Assembly (NCBI GenBank): GCA_900016875.1
Contig: FCNR01000030.1
Coordinates: 41,478-105,477 of the forward strand
Direction: 5' to 3'
From: Eubacteriaceae bacterium CHKCI004
Lineage (GTDB): Bacteria > Bacillota > Clostridia > Lachnospirales > Lachnospiraceae
DNA: 64,000 bases
The notes under the pieces are model-generated. The model did not search any database, was not told the origin of the DNA, and saw only the letters and a list, made by a program, of their open reading frames with translations. Position numbers and translations under genes: made by a program. Each line of letters begins with the position of its first letter. The stretch's first letter is position 1. Shown one piece after another: positions 33,355 to 41,061 of this stretch.

Positions 33355-34050
33355 CTACTTTTCCTCCTCCGATGGAATAAAATCCTGAAAACGCATTTTA
33401 CTGTGAGGCGGATAAATCACCACCTTATCTTGTTTCTGCAGATCTTCTATATCCTGCAGCAGGTAATCCCGAAGCCAGCTCTGTTCTCCCTTGACAGAAA
33501 GCGGTTTCAGCCCGAAATCCTCCGCGATCTTCTTTCCTTTTTCTACAAATGCTCTGTAATCCGGACGCCCCGTATCAATGAGCGTCAGGTACTCATACCC
33601 CTGAAATATCTCGCGATAGATCGCATCGGCCATCTCCTGCCCGTACATTTCCACCGCATCCTTATATTCCTTGTGAAGATTTGCTTCTCCCTGCAGCCAT
33701 CCTTCTGTCAGAAAATATCCTCGTTTTGTCTTATCAAGCTCCCGGCGTCTTTCTGCCGATCCAAGCAGCAGAGTGATACAATCGTCCGCCTTTGGCATGA
33801 CTGTCTCGTAATCTCCTGTTACAAGGCCCTCTACAACATTGCCGCAGAGGCCGAAACACAGGAGGAGCCTCTCAATACCTTTTCCTTCCAGCAGCCGCAT
33901 CTGTTCCCTCACCGCCTCCTGCAGGCGGGACGTGGTATTATGAAGTCCGGATGGAACATACAAAATCACGTCAATCTTTGCGGGCTCCTGCCCGAGGATA
34001 TGCGAAATCTCTTTCTCCAGCGTTTTGCAGGCAATTAATGCTGTTCTCAT
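33355..34050 (-). CDS. DUF1638-domain protein
   Basis: The 231-residue protein is recognised by MRTALIACKTLEKEI at the start, the central LLCFGLCGNVVEGL with two cysteines near 66-69, and MPKADDCITLLLGS. Conserved cysteines suggest a metal or thiol site. DUF1638 genes often accompany corrinoid methyltransferase systems, but none is present here. The start is ATG at 34050 with GGAGG eight bases upstream; a TTG directly before it is possible. It lies 51 bp upstream of the DUF1015 gene on the same strand. Confidence 0.8.
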   Translation of the reverse strand: MRTALIACKTLEKEISHILGQEPAKIDVILYVPSGLHNTTSRLQEAVREQMRLLEGKGIERLLLCFGLCGNVVEGLVTGDYETVMPKADDCITLLLGSAERRRELDKTKRGYFLTEGWLQGEANLHKEYKDAVEMYGQEMADAIYREIFQGYEYLTLIDTGRPDYRAFVEKGKKIAEDFGLKPLSVKGEQSWLRDYLLQDIEDLQKQDKVVIYPPHSKMRFQDFIPSEEEK

Positions 34051-34122
34051 CAAATCTGCCTCCCTGCGGTCATTCCTATGGAATCTGTTTTTCCTTCTGT
34101 TATCTTCTTCCGACCGCCGTCT

Positions 34123-35970
34123 TCACTGTCTTCCTTTTCGCTGTTCCTCAATCCGCTCCGCCAGGTCATTGAGATAAACCCAGCGTTCCATTTTCTCATC
34201 CAGCTGCTTCTGAACAGATTCTTTTTCCTGTACCCATTCATTGAGTTTGACAAAGTTGGTGGCATTCTTTGCAATTTCCGCCTCAATGATCTCCATCCGG
34301 CTTTCCAGTGCCTCGATATCTTCATCAATGGTGTCAAACTCTTTCTGCTCCGCAAAGGTAAACCGCAGTTTTTCGGTGGCAGGGTCACGGTAACGTTTTT
34401 TCTTTGCACTGCCGCCGGTTCCTTTTTCGCCGGAACCTGCTCTGTCTACGCTTTCCGCCGCATTCCCGTTCCATCCGCTTTCTTCTCCGTCCCCCCGCTG
34501 TTTCCTTTTCTCCATGTAATCGGTATAGCCGCCTTCGTAAATACGAATCTGCCCATCCTCAAAGGATGCGATCCTGTCGGAAATCCGGTCAAGAAAATAC
34601 CGGTCGTGAGAAACCACTATGACGATTCCCGGAAAATTATCAAGAAATCCTTCCAGCACCTGCAGCGTCGCAATATCAAGATCATTGGTCGGCTCATCCA
34701 ATATCAGTACGTTAGGCGCTTCCATAAGCACCTTGAGAAGATACAGTCTTCTTCTCTCGCCGCCGGAAATCTTGGCGATAGGCGCATACTGCATATCCGG
34801 ACTAAACAGGAATCTCTCCAGCATCCGGGACGCCGAAATGCGCCCGTCGGACGTCTGAATATATTCGGCCGCATCGCGGATATAGTCGATGACCCGCTGC
34901 TGTTCGTCCATGACCTCGCACTCCTGGGCAAAGTATCCGATTTTAATGGTCTCGCCCCAGACGATCGTTCCCGTGTCCGGCTCTTCTTTTCCTGCCAGCA
35001 GACGCATCAGCGTCGATTTACCGCAGCCGTTGACTCCCACAAAACCGATACGTTCATATCTTCGAAAAATGTAAGAAAAATCTGAAAACAGCTGCCTGCC
35101 TCCGTACCCTTTGGACACATTTTCAAGCTCTATGGTCTTTTTACCAAGTCTCGTGCCGACCACTTCCATCTCTACCTGACGGGCACTCTGAGGAGCATCC
35201 ATATTTTTCAGACGCTCGAACCTTTCCAGCCTTGCCTTCTGCTTCGTGCTCCTGGCTCTGGCGCCCCGCATCACCCACTGAAGCTCCACCCGCAGGATGC
35301 TCTGGCGTTTTCTCTCGGCGGCCTGGGCCATCTCCTCTTTCTCTGCCTTTCTTTCCAGATACCCGGAATAGCCGGACATGTAGCTGTAAACCTTTCCCTT
35401 ATCCACTTCCCAGATCTGGTTAGTCACACGGTCAAGGAAATACCGGTCGTGGGTTACCAGCAGCAGCACGCCTTTGTAACGTGATAAATACTTTTCCAGC
35501 CAATCCGCCATAAAGTTATCCAGGTGGTTGGTCGGCTCATCCAGGATCAGCACGTCATTGCTCTGCAGCAGCACCTTGCAGAGAGCCGCCCGCTTCTTCT
35601 GACCGCCGGAAAGCTCCCGAAGCTCCTGTCCGTGATCATACAATTCCAGAGCGTTGAGCATGGACTTAGCCTCGCTCTCAAAGGCATAATCTTCTCCTGC
35701 ATCCTCACATACATAAGAAAGCACACTGCCTTTCTCCGGAAAATCCGGATTCTGCGACAGCCAGCCCACAGTCAGGCCTCTGGAAAAGATAATCGTTCCG
35801 CTGTCCGGCTCCTCATCTCCTGCCAGCATACGCAGCAGCGTTGATTTGCCCGTGCCGTTCACTCCGATGATTCCTATCTTATCACCCGCATCCACGCTGC
35901 ACGACAGATCATCAAGAACCATCCGGTCGCCGTACAGCTTGGAAATATGTTCCACATTTATTACACTCAT
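34123..35970 (-). CDS. ABC-F family ATPase (Uup-like)
   Basis: The 615-residue protein has two ABC domains without membrane segments: Walker A GVNGTGKST at 36-44 and GVNGCGKST near 311-319, signatures LSGGQKKR and ISGGERRR, and Walker B LILDEPTNHLD and LILDEPTNDLD. A C-terminal coiled coil (about 535-610) after a low-complexity Gly/Ser linker is the Uup arrangement that binds DNA or ribosomes. ABC-F proteins act on ribosomes; resistance function cannot be assumed. The ATG at 35970 follows GGAGG at six bases. Confidence 0.9.
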   Translation of the reverse strand: MSVINVEHISKLYGDRMVLDDLSCSVDAGDKIGIIGVNGTGKSTLLRMLAGDEEPDSGTIIFSRGLTVGWLSQNPDFPEKGSVLSYVCEDAGEDYAFESEAKSMLNALELYDHGQELRELSGGQKKRAALCKVLLQSNDVLILDEPTNHLDNFMADWLEKYLSRYKGVLLLVTHDRYFLDRVTNQIWEVDKGKVYSYMSGYSGYLERKAEKEEMAQAAERKRQSILRVELQWVMRGARARSTKQKARLERFERLKNMDAPQSARQVEMEVVGTRLGKKTIELENVSKGYGGRQLFSDFSYIFRRYERIGFVGVNGCGKSTLMRLLAGKEEPDTGTIVWGETIKIGYFAQECEVMDEQQRVIDYIRDAAEYIQTSDGRISASRMLERFLFSPDMQYAPIAKISGGERRRLYLLKVLMEAPNVLILDEPTNDLDIATLQVLEGFLDNFPGIVIVVSHDRYFLDRISDRIASFEDGQIRIYEGGYTDYMEKRKQRGDGEESGWNGNAAESVDRAGSGEKGTGGSAKKKRYRDPATEKLRFTFAEQKEFDTIDEDIEALESRMEIIEAEIAKNATNFVKLNEWVQEKESVQKQLDEKMERWVYLNDLAERIEEQRKGRQ

Positions 35971-36273
35971 GAAAAACCTCCGGTTTTCTCTCGTTGTTTC
36001 TCTTGTCATTTCCTCAAATCATCTCCGCACGAAAGTACGGAAAACAAAATCAGGCATAAGTATAACACAAATCCGCCTTTTTGGATACCGGATTTCCTGC
36101 CCTTCGACCGTAATCCCATAACGCCCCTGTGAATTTGACGTCCATTTTGCCACGTAAACGATCCGTTTCTTTTTTCATCCCCGACTCTTTCCGCTCTGGG
36201 ATGTTGTGCCGCTCTTCTTTGCCTGCACAACGCCTTGTCTACTTATTTTGACTGAAAACGGAGATTTCCGCGG

Positions 36274-36311
36274 AACAAAAAAATAAGAACCACATCTCTG
36301 TGATTCTTATT
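36274..36311 (-). terminator. Terminator of the tRNA-Leu gene
   Basis: On the minus strand AATAAGAA-t-CACA pairs with TGTG-g-TTCTTATT around GAGA and is followed by TTTTTG. It begins 7 bases after the mature 3' end. Confidence 0.9.
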
Positions 36312-36317
36312 CGCTAG

Positions 36318-36402
36318 TGCAGACGACGGGACTTGAACCCGTACCCAGTTAGCCCGGACTAGATCCTTAGTCTAGCGCGTATGCCAATTCCGCCACGTCT
36401 GC
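36318..36402 (-). tRNA. tRNA-Leu, anticodon AAG
   Basis: The 85-nt type II tRNA has acceptor stem GCAGACG/CGTCTGC, a D-arm with GG, anticodon stem CTAGA/TCTAG closing the loop CTAAGGA (U33, anticodon AAG, G37), a long variable arm around CCGGGCTAACTGG, and a T-arm with GTTCAAGTC. The discriminator base is A. CCA is not encoded (CTA follows). A34 would need deamination to inosine by TadA to read CUU, CUC and CUA. It is a solitary gene with its own promoter and terminator. Confidence 0.95.
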
Positions 36403-36450
36403 ATGTATTCTGTTGTGTTGATGTTTTGTTCTCTCTCACCAACGAAACTC

Positions 36451-36479
36451 ATTATAGCACCACTTTCCGGATAATGCAA
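36451..36479 (-). promoter_or_regulatory. Promoter of tRNA-Leu
   Basis: The minus strand reads TTGCAT, 17 bp ending TGC, then TATAAT, a near-ideal extended promoter, with its -10 about 48 bp before the mature 5' end. The 301-bp interval 36403-36703 holds this and the hairpin at 36565-36634, with no gene. Confidence 0.8.
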
Positions 36480-36564
36480 GTACTTTTTTTAATTTTTTTC
36501 AAAAAAATATATTGTTTGTTCTTCTGACACAATTCCACTGTTTTTTCCCAGGTATTTACAGTAA

Positions 36565-36634
36565 AACGGAGAGGCTTTCTCATTGTTTCATCATAGCTTT
36601 CTCTTTCCTGACGAAACGAAAAGGCCCCTCTGTT
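36565..36634. terminator. Possible terminator after the SH3-type membrane protein gene
   Basis: AACGGAGAGGC pairs imperfectly with GCCCCTCTGTT, and an inner GTTTCATCA/TGACGAAAC arm is possible. TTTTATTTTAT follows on plus; TTTTACTG follows on minus. The direction of action is unclear. Confidence 0.35.
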
Positions 36635-36703
36635 TTATTTTATGTTTCTTCCGCCGGCAGTATCTTTGCCAGTCAGCCTCTGGCATGACATTCAATCATC
36701 TTC

Positions 36704-37603
36704 CTACTCCTGGCTGTTCAGCTCTCTGTCAGAGAAATCCCATTTTCCGGTGTTCCGGTTCTGTGTTCCGGTCGTATCGCCCGATCCGGTGGTTCCGGAA
36801 TCATCTGTGCGGTCTGAAGCCGTTGTCCGTCCGGTTTCACCGGTCTTGTCCGTTTCCGTTGTCCCGTTTTTGGTGGAAGACTCCGATGTGGAAGCAGAAT
36901 TCTTGTTTTTCTTCCCGCTCTCCGTACTCTTTTCGCGGACGCTGCTGTAGTCGTTAAAATACTGAGGGTCAGCCGTAATATACAGACCGTCCGTTGTTAT
37001 AAACGCCGAATCACCTTTCTCTGTCTGTACCTTTGCCTTGACCTGTATCTTATCTCCCACATAGACGGCTCCCGCCACATTATCCGCATCAAAATCCGCC
37101 CATTTTCTCAGACGTACTCCCGATGAACTGATATACGTGATAGCAAGATACCCTTCCATCTCCGTGTAACTGATCAGCGGCTGCGCATGGGTGATATCGG
37201 CGCTCAGATACGTGCCGTCATCCAGCTTGTAATAGGTCTGTCCTTTGTAGCTTCCTCTCTGTTTGGCGTGCACGATCTGTCCGCTCACAAGCATTTTGGA
37301 AGCGTCCGTCTTCTCACCGGGAACCGGATTAGCCCACAGCCCCAGCGGAGGCACCTCACATATCATCACATAACATGCTTTAAACCGGCTGTCCATCTTC
37401 AGATATTCCGGCGATTTTTTTTGTTCCTCTGTTGACTCAAGCCCGGATACCACTTCCGGTCCCGTATAGGTCTGGTTGTCTAAAAATGCTCCAAACCCAA
37501 ACACAAATCCAACCGTCGCCGCCACAAGCAGCAACGAAATCGCCATGGAAAACAGCGGACTCTGAAATAGTCCTGATTTTCTCGTCCGTTTTACGCGTTT
37601 CAT
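36704..37603 (-). CDS. Membrane-anchored SH3-like protein of unknown function
   Basis: The 299-residue protein has a basic cytoplasmic start (MKRVKRTRKSG), one membrane helix near 17-41 and an extracytoplasmic body. Two SH3b-like segments are suggested by GSYKGQTYYKLDDGTYLSAD (about 116-135) and by SGVRLRKWADFDADNVAGAVYVGDKI, a bacterial SH3 pattern. The C-terminal 80 residues are a Ser/Thr/Gly-rich low-complexity tail with no fold. The likely location is the cell envelope. AGGAGG precedes the start. No catalytic motif is seen. Confidence 0.8.
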   Translation of the reverse strand: MKRVKRTRKSGLFQSPLFSMAISLLLVAATVGFVFGFGAFLDNQTYTGPEVVSGLESTEEQKKSPEYLKMDSRFKACYVMICEVPPLGLWANPVPGEKTDASKMLVSGQIVHAKQRGSYKGQTYYKLDDGTYLSADITHAQPLISYTEMEGYLAITYISSSGVRLRKWADFDADNVAGAVYVGDKIQVKAKVQTEKGDSAFITTDGLYITADPQYFNDYSSVREKSTESGKKNKNSASTSESSTKNGTTETDKTGETGRTTASDRTDDSGTTGSGDTTGTQNRNTGKWDFSDRELNSQE

Positions 37604-37628
37604 AGAATCCTCCTAACTATACATCAGC

Positions 37629-37658
37629 ATTATACCACAGGAAAACCCAAAATACCAA
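37629..37658 (-). promoter_or_regulatory. Promoter of the SH3-like protein gene
   Basis: The minus strand reads TTGGTA, 18 bp ending TGG, then TATAAT (extended -10), 25 bp before the start. Confidence 0.65.
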
Positions 37659-37720
37659 CGGCGTTTCCCGGACGCTTTTTCCCGCACCTGGCTTGTTTTT
37701 TGCCAATACAGTCTGTCCTC

Positions 37721-37741
37721 GCAAAGAACGGCCTTCTTTGC
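37721..37741. other. Hairpin downstream of the glucosaminidase gene
   Basis: GCAAAGAA and TTCTTTGC (8 bp) enclose five bases, about 20 bp after the glucosaminidase stop. No T tract follows, so termination is doubtful. Confidence 0.35.
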
Positions 37742-37759
37742 AGGCACTCCTGACTATCT

Positions 37760-38839
37760 CTACCGGTCATACTGATCCAGATTATATCTCTCTATTAATG
37801 AAGTCAGCTGAGAAACATATGTACTGCTGGTTGCGTATCCGCCGTTTTTGATGATCGTCAGCTGCTTTTTATAGCTGTTTGTGGATGTCAGTCCTGCATA
37901 CCTGTAGGAATAACCGTCTCTTGCATTTACCAGATAAGCGGAATGATCTGCCACTGACTGTTCTACACAGGAGTATTTCCGGAAAGGAGCGCTGATGGTC
38001 ACATGTTTTCCGCCATATTCCTCTCCTGTATTGATAGTAACACTGCTGTATCCATCCCATACGGAACCGCTCCAGGTATTTCCGGATAAATTGGTCTTCA
38101 TACCAAAAAGGTTATTGCCCTTCTGCGCCAGTTCTGATTTACCCCAGCCGCTTTCCAGAATTGCCTGAGCCAGCGTTACAGAAGCAAGAATACCGCTCTT
38201 CTTATAATCTGCCTGCGCAATCGGTCCCATGGTCTGAATAAACTGCGTTGTTGACATATTGGCAAAAGCAGCAGCCGTCATTCCACCGGTCTGAGGAGCT
38301 GCCGGCACTTCTGCAGGCGCGCTGTTGGTCGTAGTCTCCGGTTCGGCGATATAAACAGCTTTTTTCTTTTTCTTGTATTCATAATTGAATCCGAAGCCTT
38401 CCTCAAAAAGCGCTCTTGCAGGAACAACGAGCGTCTTTTTTCCGTTAAACTTCACAAAAAGCGGAGCCACGCTGATTTTTTTCTTCACTCCATTCACTTT
38501 CATTTTTTTCTTGCCGACAAACAGTTTTACTTTTGTTCCCTCATAAGAAAGTACTAATTTCCCTGATGACTTATTGTATTTTGCGTTCATCTGCGGGCCT
38601 CTCTTCACAAGACAGGCTTTGTACGGAATCATGATGCTTCCGTCAATGAGAACGCCGGTCTTTTTCTTTGTATTGACCTGCCTGCTGTTATAATATACCG
38701 TGTAGGAAGAGCCGCTGTAATTGTAGGTTCTGCTTCCTTTCTGATATGTAGTAGCCGCCGACGCTCCAACCGGCGCGGCAATCATTACAAAAGCCAGCAA
38801 AAAAATTACTAATCTCTTAAGTTTCGTTACATGTTGCAT
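37760..38839 (-). CDS. Secreted glucosaminidase-domain peptidoglycan hydrolase
   Basis: The 359-residue protein has a signal peptide (about 1-29, ending GASAA), a copper-amine-oxidase-N-like beta domain (45-165, rich in lysine), a short Thr/Pro linker, and a C-terminal GH73/mannosyl-glycoprotein glucosaminidase domain (195-355). TLAQAILESGWGKSELA at about 232-248 contains the catalytic Glu, and NNLFGMK is the second family block. It cleaves the glycan backbone, for growth or cell separation. AAAGGAGGAG precedes the ATG. It follows the rplT terminator on the same strand. Confidence 0.9.
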   Translation of the reverse strand: MQHVTKLKRLVIFLLAFVMIAAPVGASAATTYQKGSRTYNYSGSSYTVYYNSRQVNTKKKTGVLIDGSIMIPYKACLVKRGPQMNAKYNKSSGKLVLSYEGTKVKLFVGKKKMKVNGVKKKISVAPLFVKFNGKKTLVVPARALFEEGFGFNYEYKKKKKAVYIAEPETTTNSAPAEVPAAPQTGGMTAAAFANMSTTQFIQTMGPIAQADYKKSGILASVTLAQAILESGWGKSELAQKGNNLFGMKTNLSGNTWSGSVWDGYSSVTINTGEEYGGKHVTISAPFRKYSCVEQSVADHSAYLVNARDGYSYRYAGLTSTNSYKKQLTIIKNGGYATSSTYVSQLTSLIERYNLDQYDR

Positions 38840-38875
38840 TACAATCTCCTCCTTTTTGAAATAAAAATTTAATGT

Positions 38876-38905
38876 TATTTAATGAATGGACTGTTTTTTT
38901 GTAAA
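38876..38905 (-). promoter_or_regulatory. Candidate promoter of the glucosaminidase gene
   Basis: The minus strand reads TTTACA, 18 bp, TAAATA. It begins in the T tract of the rplT terminator. Confidence 0.45.
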
Positions 38906-38939
38906 GAAAAAAGACCAGTAAACTTTCGTTTACTGATCT
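38902..38939 (-). terminator. Terminator of the infC-rpmI-rplT operon
   Basis: A 12-bp stem (AGATCAGTAAAC with GTTTACTGGTCT, one G-U) closes a GAAA tetraloop and is followed by TTTTTCTTT on the minus strand. Confidence 0.93.
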
Positions 38940-38948
38940 CATCCTTCA

Positions 38949-39305
38949 TTAGGCCACCTTGCTCTTTGCTAACTCTGCGAGGGCTGCAAATCCTGCCGGA
39001 TCGCTGATTGCCATCTCAGAAAGCATTTTTCTGTTTACTTCCACGCCTGCTAATTTCAGACCGTGCATCATCTTGCTGTAGGAGATGCCGTTCATTCTTG
39101 CAGCTGCGTTGATACGTGCGATCCAGAGCTGTCTGAACTGTCTCTTTCTCTGTTTTCTTCCTGCGTAAGCGCTTGTTAAAGCTCTCATTACGGACTGTTT
39201 AGCAACTCTATACTGTTTGGAGCGTGCTCCTCTGTATCCTTTCGCAAGTTTTAATGTTCTGTTATGTCTCTTCTTTGCGCCGATTGCGCCTTTTACTCTT
39301 GCCAT
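38949..39305 (-). CDS. rplT: 50S ribosomal protein L20
   Basis: The 118-residue basic protein starts [19 protein letters not shown] and has the L20 helix [20 protein letters not shown]20 binds 23S rRNA early in 50S assembly and in Bacillus represses this operon by binding the leader. It is the last gene of infC-rpmI-rplT, 23 bp after rpmI, with a strong terminator after it. GGAGGA precedes the start. Confidence 0.98.
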   Translation of the reverse strand: MARVKGAIGAKKRHNRTLKLAKGYRGARSKQYRVAKQSVMRALTSAYAGRKQRKRQFRQLWIARINAAARMNGISYSKMMHGLKLAGVEVNRKMLSEMAISDPAGFAALAELAKSKVA

Positions 39306-39328
39306 AATTTACGTCCTCCTCTATACGA

Positions 39329-39526
39329 TTAAAGATATGGTAAAATCTTCTTCATGTTCTTTGCGTTTGTCGGGTCTGTCACTGTAGACTTTCTCAGGTT
39401 TCTCTTTCTCTTCTGAGACTTCTTTGTTAAAATATGGCTCTTATAAGCTTTCATTCTCTTTAACTGTCCAGTACCTGTTTTTTTGAAGCGCTTTGCAGCA
39501 GCTCTGCTTGTTTTCATTTTTGGCAT
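39329..39526 (-). CDS. rpmI: 50S ribosomal protein L35
   Basis: The 65-residue very basic protein [20 protein letters not shown] has the L35 signature near its start and normal length. It is the middle gene of the infC operon, 33 bp after infC, preceded by AGGAGG. Confidence 0.98.
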   Translation of the reverse strand: MPKMKTSRAAAKRFKKTGTGQLKRMKAYKSHILTKKSQKRKRNLRKSTVTDPTNAKNMKKILPYL

Positions 39527-39559
39527 AATTAAGTCCTCCTAAATTGTTCTATATAAAAA

Positions 39560-40066
39560 TTAACGTTTTTCAGTTAAAAACATTGTCATGCTTCTTCCTT
39601 CAAACTTCGGCTGTTTGTCAACCACTGCGCAGTCAGAAAGCTGTGCGGCGAATTCATCAAGAATCACTTTGCTGGAATTCACATGCGCCAGTTCTCTTCC
39701 CCGGAAACGAAGGGTAACTTTAACTTTATCTCCTTTGGAAAGGAACTTTCTTGCCTGATTCACCTTGGTATTCAGATCATTGGTGTCAATATTCGGAGAA
39801 AGTCTCACCTCTTTGACGTCTATGGTCTTCTGTTTCTTTCTTGCTTCCTTTTCCTTGCGCGCAAGCTCATACCTGTATTTTCCGTAATCAATAATCTTAC
39901 ATACCGGCGGCTTTGCGTTGGGCGCGATCTTCACCAGGTCGAGCTCTGCCTCTCTGGCAATCTTCATGGCTTCCTTAGCGGACATGATACCGAGCTGTTC
40001 TCCGCTCTCGCTGATCAATCTGACTTCTCTGTCACGCACCTGCTCATTAATCATCAAATCGTTAAT
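39560..40066 (-). CDS. infC: Translation initiation factor IF-3, with AUU start codon
   Basis: The protein of about 168 residues begins (M)NDLMINEQVRDREVRLI and has the IF3 linker and C-terminal KKQKTIDVKEVRLSPNIDTND block. It prevents premature 50S joining and checks the start codon. The only good ribosome site (GGAGGT) lies eight bases before an ATT codon at 40064-40066; the ATG four codons later is too distant and the ATG at 40120 lacks a site. An AUU start is the known autoregulatory device of infC in other bacteria. It is the first gene of infC-rpmI-rplT, after a 340-nt leader. Confidence 0.95.
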   Translation of the reverse strand: MNDLMINEQVRDREVRLISESGEQLGIMSAKEAMKIAREAELDLVKIAPNAKPPVCKIIDYGKYRYELARKEKEARKKQKTIDVKEVRLSPNIDTNDLNTKVNQARKFLSKGDKVKVTLRFRGRELAHVNSSKVILDEFAAQLSDCAVVDKQPKFEGRSMTMFLTEKR

Positions 40067-40408
40067 TGTCGTACACCTCCATAAACCCTCATATAAATAA
40101 GAATCACCGTGTTGATACACATTTTGTTCGGCGGCATCCGCCTTGCGGCTGCATGCCGGCCTATATTAGCGCAGCATAATTATCTATATAATAATGAATG
40201 CCGCTCTATACTCAGTTATTTCCATTTTATCAATAAAAAATGGATAGCAACAAAGACTATCCACCGCATATCAAAAATAATCTGTTCCACAGTCCTGTCA
40301 CGGACGAAGGAACCAATCACCTTATTACGATATTAACCCGAGTCACCAGTGTGCTGAGGTGAGAGTGGATACTCTGCTTTGTTCTCACTGTCGTCTTAAC
40401 GAACAACC
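40067..40408 (-). ncRNA. infC operon leader (L20-type autoregulatory leader)
   Basis: The transcribed leader of about 340 nt runs from the predicted start site near 40408 to infC. It has several inverted repeats (for example GTGAGAAC...CTCTCACC near 40330-40390) and a terminator in its 3' half. The architecture matches the L20 leader family, where free L20 promotes premature termination. The assignment rests on position, promoter and terminator, not on a covariance search. It accounts for the 384-bp gap between infC and the dCMP deaminase gene. Confidence 0.65.
40230..40262 (-). terminator. Attenuator terminator in the infC leader
   Basis: GGATAG pairs with CTATCC around a 9-nt loop and is followed by ATTTTTTATTG on the minus strand, about 165 nt before the infC start. 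Confidence 0.75.
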
Positions 40409-40414
40409 TCAACT

Positions 40415-40443
40415 ACTATATCATTGAAAATGTATCCTGTCAA
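40415..40443 (-). promoter_or_regulatory. Promoter of infC-rpmI-rplT
   Basis: The minus strand reads TTGACA, 17 bp, TATAGT. This is the best -35 in the window and starts 7 bp after the dCMP deaminase stop. Confidence 0.85.
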
Positions 40444-40450
40444 GCTTTTT

Positions 40451-40930
40451 TTACAGGCACAGCTTAAGTTCTTTATCTTCCCGCTGATACTGACGATATG
40501 TAATACCCACCATGTCGAGCATCCTCTTAGCCGCAATGGTTGAATCCGTATCTGCATATTTGTCTGAATAATAGATCACTTCCGCAATGCCGGACTGGAT
40601 GATCGCTTTCGTACATTCATTGCACGGAAACAGCGTCGTATAAATCCGGGCTCCCTTGAGCGATCCGCCTCCATAATTAAGGATGGCGTTAAGCTCCGCA
40701 TGACAGACATAGAGATATTTGGTATCCAGGGGAGTTCCACGCCGCTCCCACGGCATACGGTCATCGTCACATCCCGTAGGCATCCCATTGTATCCCATGG
40801 ACAGAATCTTGTTCTGGGGACTTACAATGCAGGCTCCGACCTGCGTATTATTATCTTTGCTCCGTTCCGCCGAAAGCATGGCGACTCCCATGAAATAGGC
40901 GTCCCAGGAAACGTAATCCTGTCTCTTCAT
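40451..40930 (-). CDS. Deoxycytidylate deaminase (ComEB-like)
   Basis: The 159-residue zinc enzyme converts dCMP to dUMP for thymidylate synthesis. The zinc ligands are His and Glu of CHAELNAIL near 76-84 and the two cysteines of PCNEC near 102-106; GYNGMPTGCDDD is the substrate loop. GGAGG precedes the ATG. It lies between the lysC terminator and the infC promoter, so it is monocistronic. Confidence 0.93.
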   Translation of the reverse strand: MKRQDYVSWDAYFMGVAMLSAERSKDNNTQVGACIVSPQNKILSMGYNGMPTGCDDDRMPWERRGTPLDTKYLYVCHAELNAILNYGGGSLKGARIYTTLFPCNECTKAIIQSGIAEVIYYSDKYADTDSTIAAKRMLDMVGITYRQYQREDKELKLCL

Positions 40931-40970
40931 ATGAATACCTCCATTCTTTAACTATCATAACACAAACGAG

Positions 40971-41012
40971 GCAAAAAAGAAAGGACTTTGCGGTGTTGCT
41001 GCCGCAAAGCCC
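40971..41012 (-). terminator. Terminator after the hom-lysC run
   Basis: GGGCTTTGCGG pairs with CCGCAAAGTCC (one G-U) around eight bases and is followed by TTTCTTTTTTG on the minus strand. Confidence 0.88.
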
Positions 41013-41061
41013 TGAAAAATCGATATGCAAAATATCATGCAGGATCTGTCCGCCTTGAAAA

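Noticed and set aside
32731..34038. Plus-strand open frame of 435 codons
   Set aside because: It runs antisense across the DUF1015 and DUF1638 genes, which have clear family motifs and ribosome sites.
36006..36230. Minus-strand frame of 74 codons between the ABC-F and tRNA genes
   Set aside because: No ribosome site, atypical composition and no family resemblance. The 347-bp gap is better explained by upstream sequence of the ABC-F gene and the tRNA terminator.
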